Shown here piece after piece: positions 5,327 through 5,446 of a stretch of 5,446 nucleotides of DNA. Source of the DNA: Pseudomonadota bacterium (GTDB taxonomy: Bacteria > Pseudomonadota > Gammaproteobacteria > Burkholderiales > SCOH01); assembly GCA_030917985.1 (NCBI GenBank), contig JAUPTR010000218.1:1-5446 (forward strand), in the 5' to 3' direction. Under the pieces are notes generated by a model. The model was not told the origin of the DNA. It did not search any database and worked only from the letters and a program-made list of their open reading frames with translations. The position numbers were made by a program, and so were the translations under genes. How positions within the stretch are numbered: the stretch's first letter is position 1; every line of letters starts with the position of its first letter.

Positions 5327-5446
5327 TTGCATGGCCATTCCACTAGGCGGCAAGCCGCCAAGTGGCTGGTCAGCCTTGCATGGCCATTCCACTAGGCGGC
5401 AAGCCGCCAAGTGGCTGGTCAGCCTTGCATGGCCATTCCACTAGGC
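5327..5446 (+). repeat. Perfect 49-bp tandem repeat, each unit a near-complete hairpin
   Basis: Units run 5327-5375 and 5376-5424, followed by 22 bases of a third that leaves the window. All are identical and there are no unique spacers, so this is not a CRISPR array. Within a unit the arms are GGCCA / CCACT / GGCGGC and GCCGCC / AGTGG / TGGTC, pairing over 39 of 49 bases (5333-5371 in unit one) with small internal mismatches and one G-U pair. The hairpin is close to symmetric, so it can form in either strand. It resembles REP-type palindromes in being GC-rich, but perfect head-to-tail repetition without spacers is unusual for those. It could also shape the 3' end of the lipoprotein mRNA. Confidence 0.85.

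Noticed and set aside
5116..5410. Minus-strand open frames across the 49-bp array
   Set aside because: The repeat period is not a multiple of three, so the frames shift between units, and they overlap the lipoprotein C-terminus antisense.
5327..5446. CRISPR array or integron attC array
   Set aside because: Units are perfectly contiguous with no variable spacers, and no cassette ORFs or attC core sites (RYYYAAC / GTTRRRY) are seen.

Overview
The window looks like a GC-rich (about 60% by eye) proteobacterial chromosome. The PlsY and FolB sequences, and their head-to-head arrangement, read as betaproteobacterial, most likely Neisseriales/Chromobacteriaceae. This assignment rests on remembered family sequences and no search was run. 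There are three housekeeping-type genes, one very large exported repeat protein, and repeated DNA at both ends. No tRNA, rRNA, CRISPR array or transposase gene is visible.

Positions 1-121 are the right-hand part of a small non-coding inverted-repeat element (MITE-like). The left end of a second, same-orientation copy lies at 5268-5323. The two copies share 34 identical bases, and their outer ends match as inverted 17-mers. Positions 122-214 hold only hairpins. folB (215-571, minus) and plsY (653-1258, plus) diverge from an 81-bp spacer that carries a 17-bp palindrome and a TACAAT -10 box. A 257-aa membrane protein of unknown function (1278-2051) follows plsY after 19 bp and is probably co-transcribed with it.

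The 257-bp gap at 2052-2308 holds, in order, about 130 bp with nothing assignable except an 11-bp dyad at 2158-2168, a weak hairpin plus T-tract overlapping a pair of TTGCATA boxes, an extended -10 promoter, and an ACGT-rich dyad leader. These precede a 981-aa lipoprotein gene (2309-5254, GTG start). The protein has a lipobox, four PKD domains, and then fourteen Ycf48/BNR-type motifs spaced almost exactly 41 residues apart. The simplest model is two consecutive seven-bladed beta-propellers on a PKD stalk anchored in the outer membrane. A perfect 49-bp tandem array (5327-5446, running off the end) follows. Each unit can fold almost entirely into one hairpin.

The folB, plsY and membrane-protein genes concern folate and phospholipid synthesis and the envelope. 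The lipoprotein gene appears to be an independent transcription unit in an accessory slot bounded by repeats. I see no multi-gene defence or mobile system. The least explained items are the large propeller lipoprotein with its own complex control region, and the hairpin array next to the truncated MITE.
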